Shown here one piece after another: positions 63,401 to 64,000 of a stretch of DNA of 64,000 bases (position 1 is the first letter of the stretch; the number at the start of each line of letters is the position of its first letter). A model generated the notes under the pieces. It saw only the letters and a list, made by a program, of their open reading frames with translations. It made no database searches and was not told the DNA's origin. The translations under genes and the position numbers were made by a program. Source of the stretch: Drosophila pseudoobscura (taxonomy: Eukaryota > Arthropoda > Insecta > Diptera > Drosophilidae); assembly GCF_009870125.1 (NCBI RefSeq), contig NC_046680.1, positions 8,184,001-8,248,000 on the forward strand, written 5' to 3'.

Positions 63401-64000
63401 TTATCTCATTCCCGATATATCGGCTTGAATAGCCTGAATACCCTGAGCGCGCAGCTTTTCGTTCAACTTCCAACACGATTTCCGCTTTGATTTCTATGAT
63501 TTCACCTCAACTCACCACGAGCCCATCTTCTTCTATTTCCTCACCACCCTCCTCAATCACCCTGCCACCAGTCACACTCTCACCCACCCTCACCCTCTGT
63601 CACCCACAATTACTCTCTCTCTCTCTCAATGTTCAATGTCTGTCAATCAGTCAGTCACCAAGCCCGCCCCCGGCGCCCCCCAAACCGCTCGCGCTCAGCT
63701 CCCCGTGGAACTCAAGCTGATAGCACCCACATGCATATGTTCCACCACTTCCACCATCCTACAACAACAGCAGAGTCTCGTAACGGTCAGGTAACGGCGC
63801 GCAGGCGCTGCAGTCTGCGACAGAGCTTACTCTTCTACCCCCCTAGAGGAAAGCTCTCTCGGAGCTGGAGGGTACGCCTGCCCGTCCGTTTTATGGTGCT
63901 TTTTCACATACGACACCACTGTCTGACTAAATTTTTTTCATCATGTACGCCATCGCAACCATGCCAGTGGTCGCAATGCCGCGACTGCCGCTCCACACTT
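63401..64000. other. Right edge, nothing assigned
   Basis: A Ser/Pro-rich frame on the plus strand (63487-63720) is driven by CACC/CTCT-rich sequence and has no other coding signs. A GC-richer end (63820-64000) may be near the next gene, but nothing can be called. Confidence 0.4.

Noticed and set aside
63487-63720. Ser/Pro/Leu-rich plus-strand frame near the right edge
   Set aside because: It comes from CACC and CTCT repeats, with no splice context or domain.

Overview
The window is nuclear DNA from a Drosophila-type fly. Genes are split by short GT-AG introns (54-64 nt) and by very long ones, spacers are full of dinucleotide, CAG/GCC and homopolymer runs, and four genes are recognisable fly genes: the DnaJ chaperone mrj, the aquaporins Drip and Prip, and the Ly6/GPI protein quiver (sleepless). 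Recalled Drosophila melanogaster orthologues match closely but not identically, and Drip, Prip and qvr are 2R genes there. This suggests chromosome arm 2R/Muller C of a species outside the melanogaster subgroup. The species itself cannot be read from the sequence.

Layout, left to right. 0.7-2.5 kb: mrj on the minus strand, with a frame-neutral 255-nt cassette exon and a small 3' intron that changes the C-terminus. 2.5-17.9 kb: about 15 kb with no convincing coding sequence except a head-to-head pair of identical tRNA-Glu(UUC) genes near 15.1 and 15.4 kb. 17.7-18.2 kb: a DRE-like TATCGATA site and an unassigned 103-residue minus-strand open exon. 20.8-21.2 kb: a decayed Tc1/mariner transposase. 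21.7-22.7 kb: a two-exon gene for a secreted protein of unknown function. 25.1-27.2 kb: a three-exon Q50 homeobox gene with an eh1 repressor motif, most like lms. 27.5-28.2 kb: a four-exon secreted DUF1091-like gene that converges on it. 29.2-43.4 kb: Drip on the minus strand, with a 16-nt first coding exon about 9.4 kb from the next. 53.0-54.5 kb: Prip on the plus strand, with alternative C-termini. 57.3-60.5 kb: qvr on the plus strand in five small coding exons, followed by a long probable 3' UTR.

Drip and Prip form a divergent pair of probable water channels. Both keep the F-H-A-R selectivity filter and both NPA boxes, and each has its own intron pattern. The roughly 9.6 kb between their coding starts holds candidate 5' UTR exons, an NRF1/Ewg-type palindrome and short TATACCC palindromes. 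The genes are otherwise functionally unrelated: chaperone, homeodomain repressor, secreted proteins, water channels and a neuronal potassium-channel modulator.

Gene models were built by hand from splice sites and reading frame. Coding exons are firm where the frame and the known protein agree. UTRs, promoters and first non-coding exons are mostly tentative.
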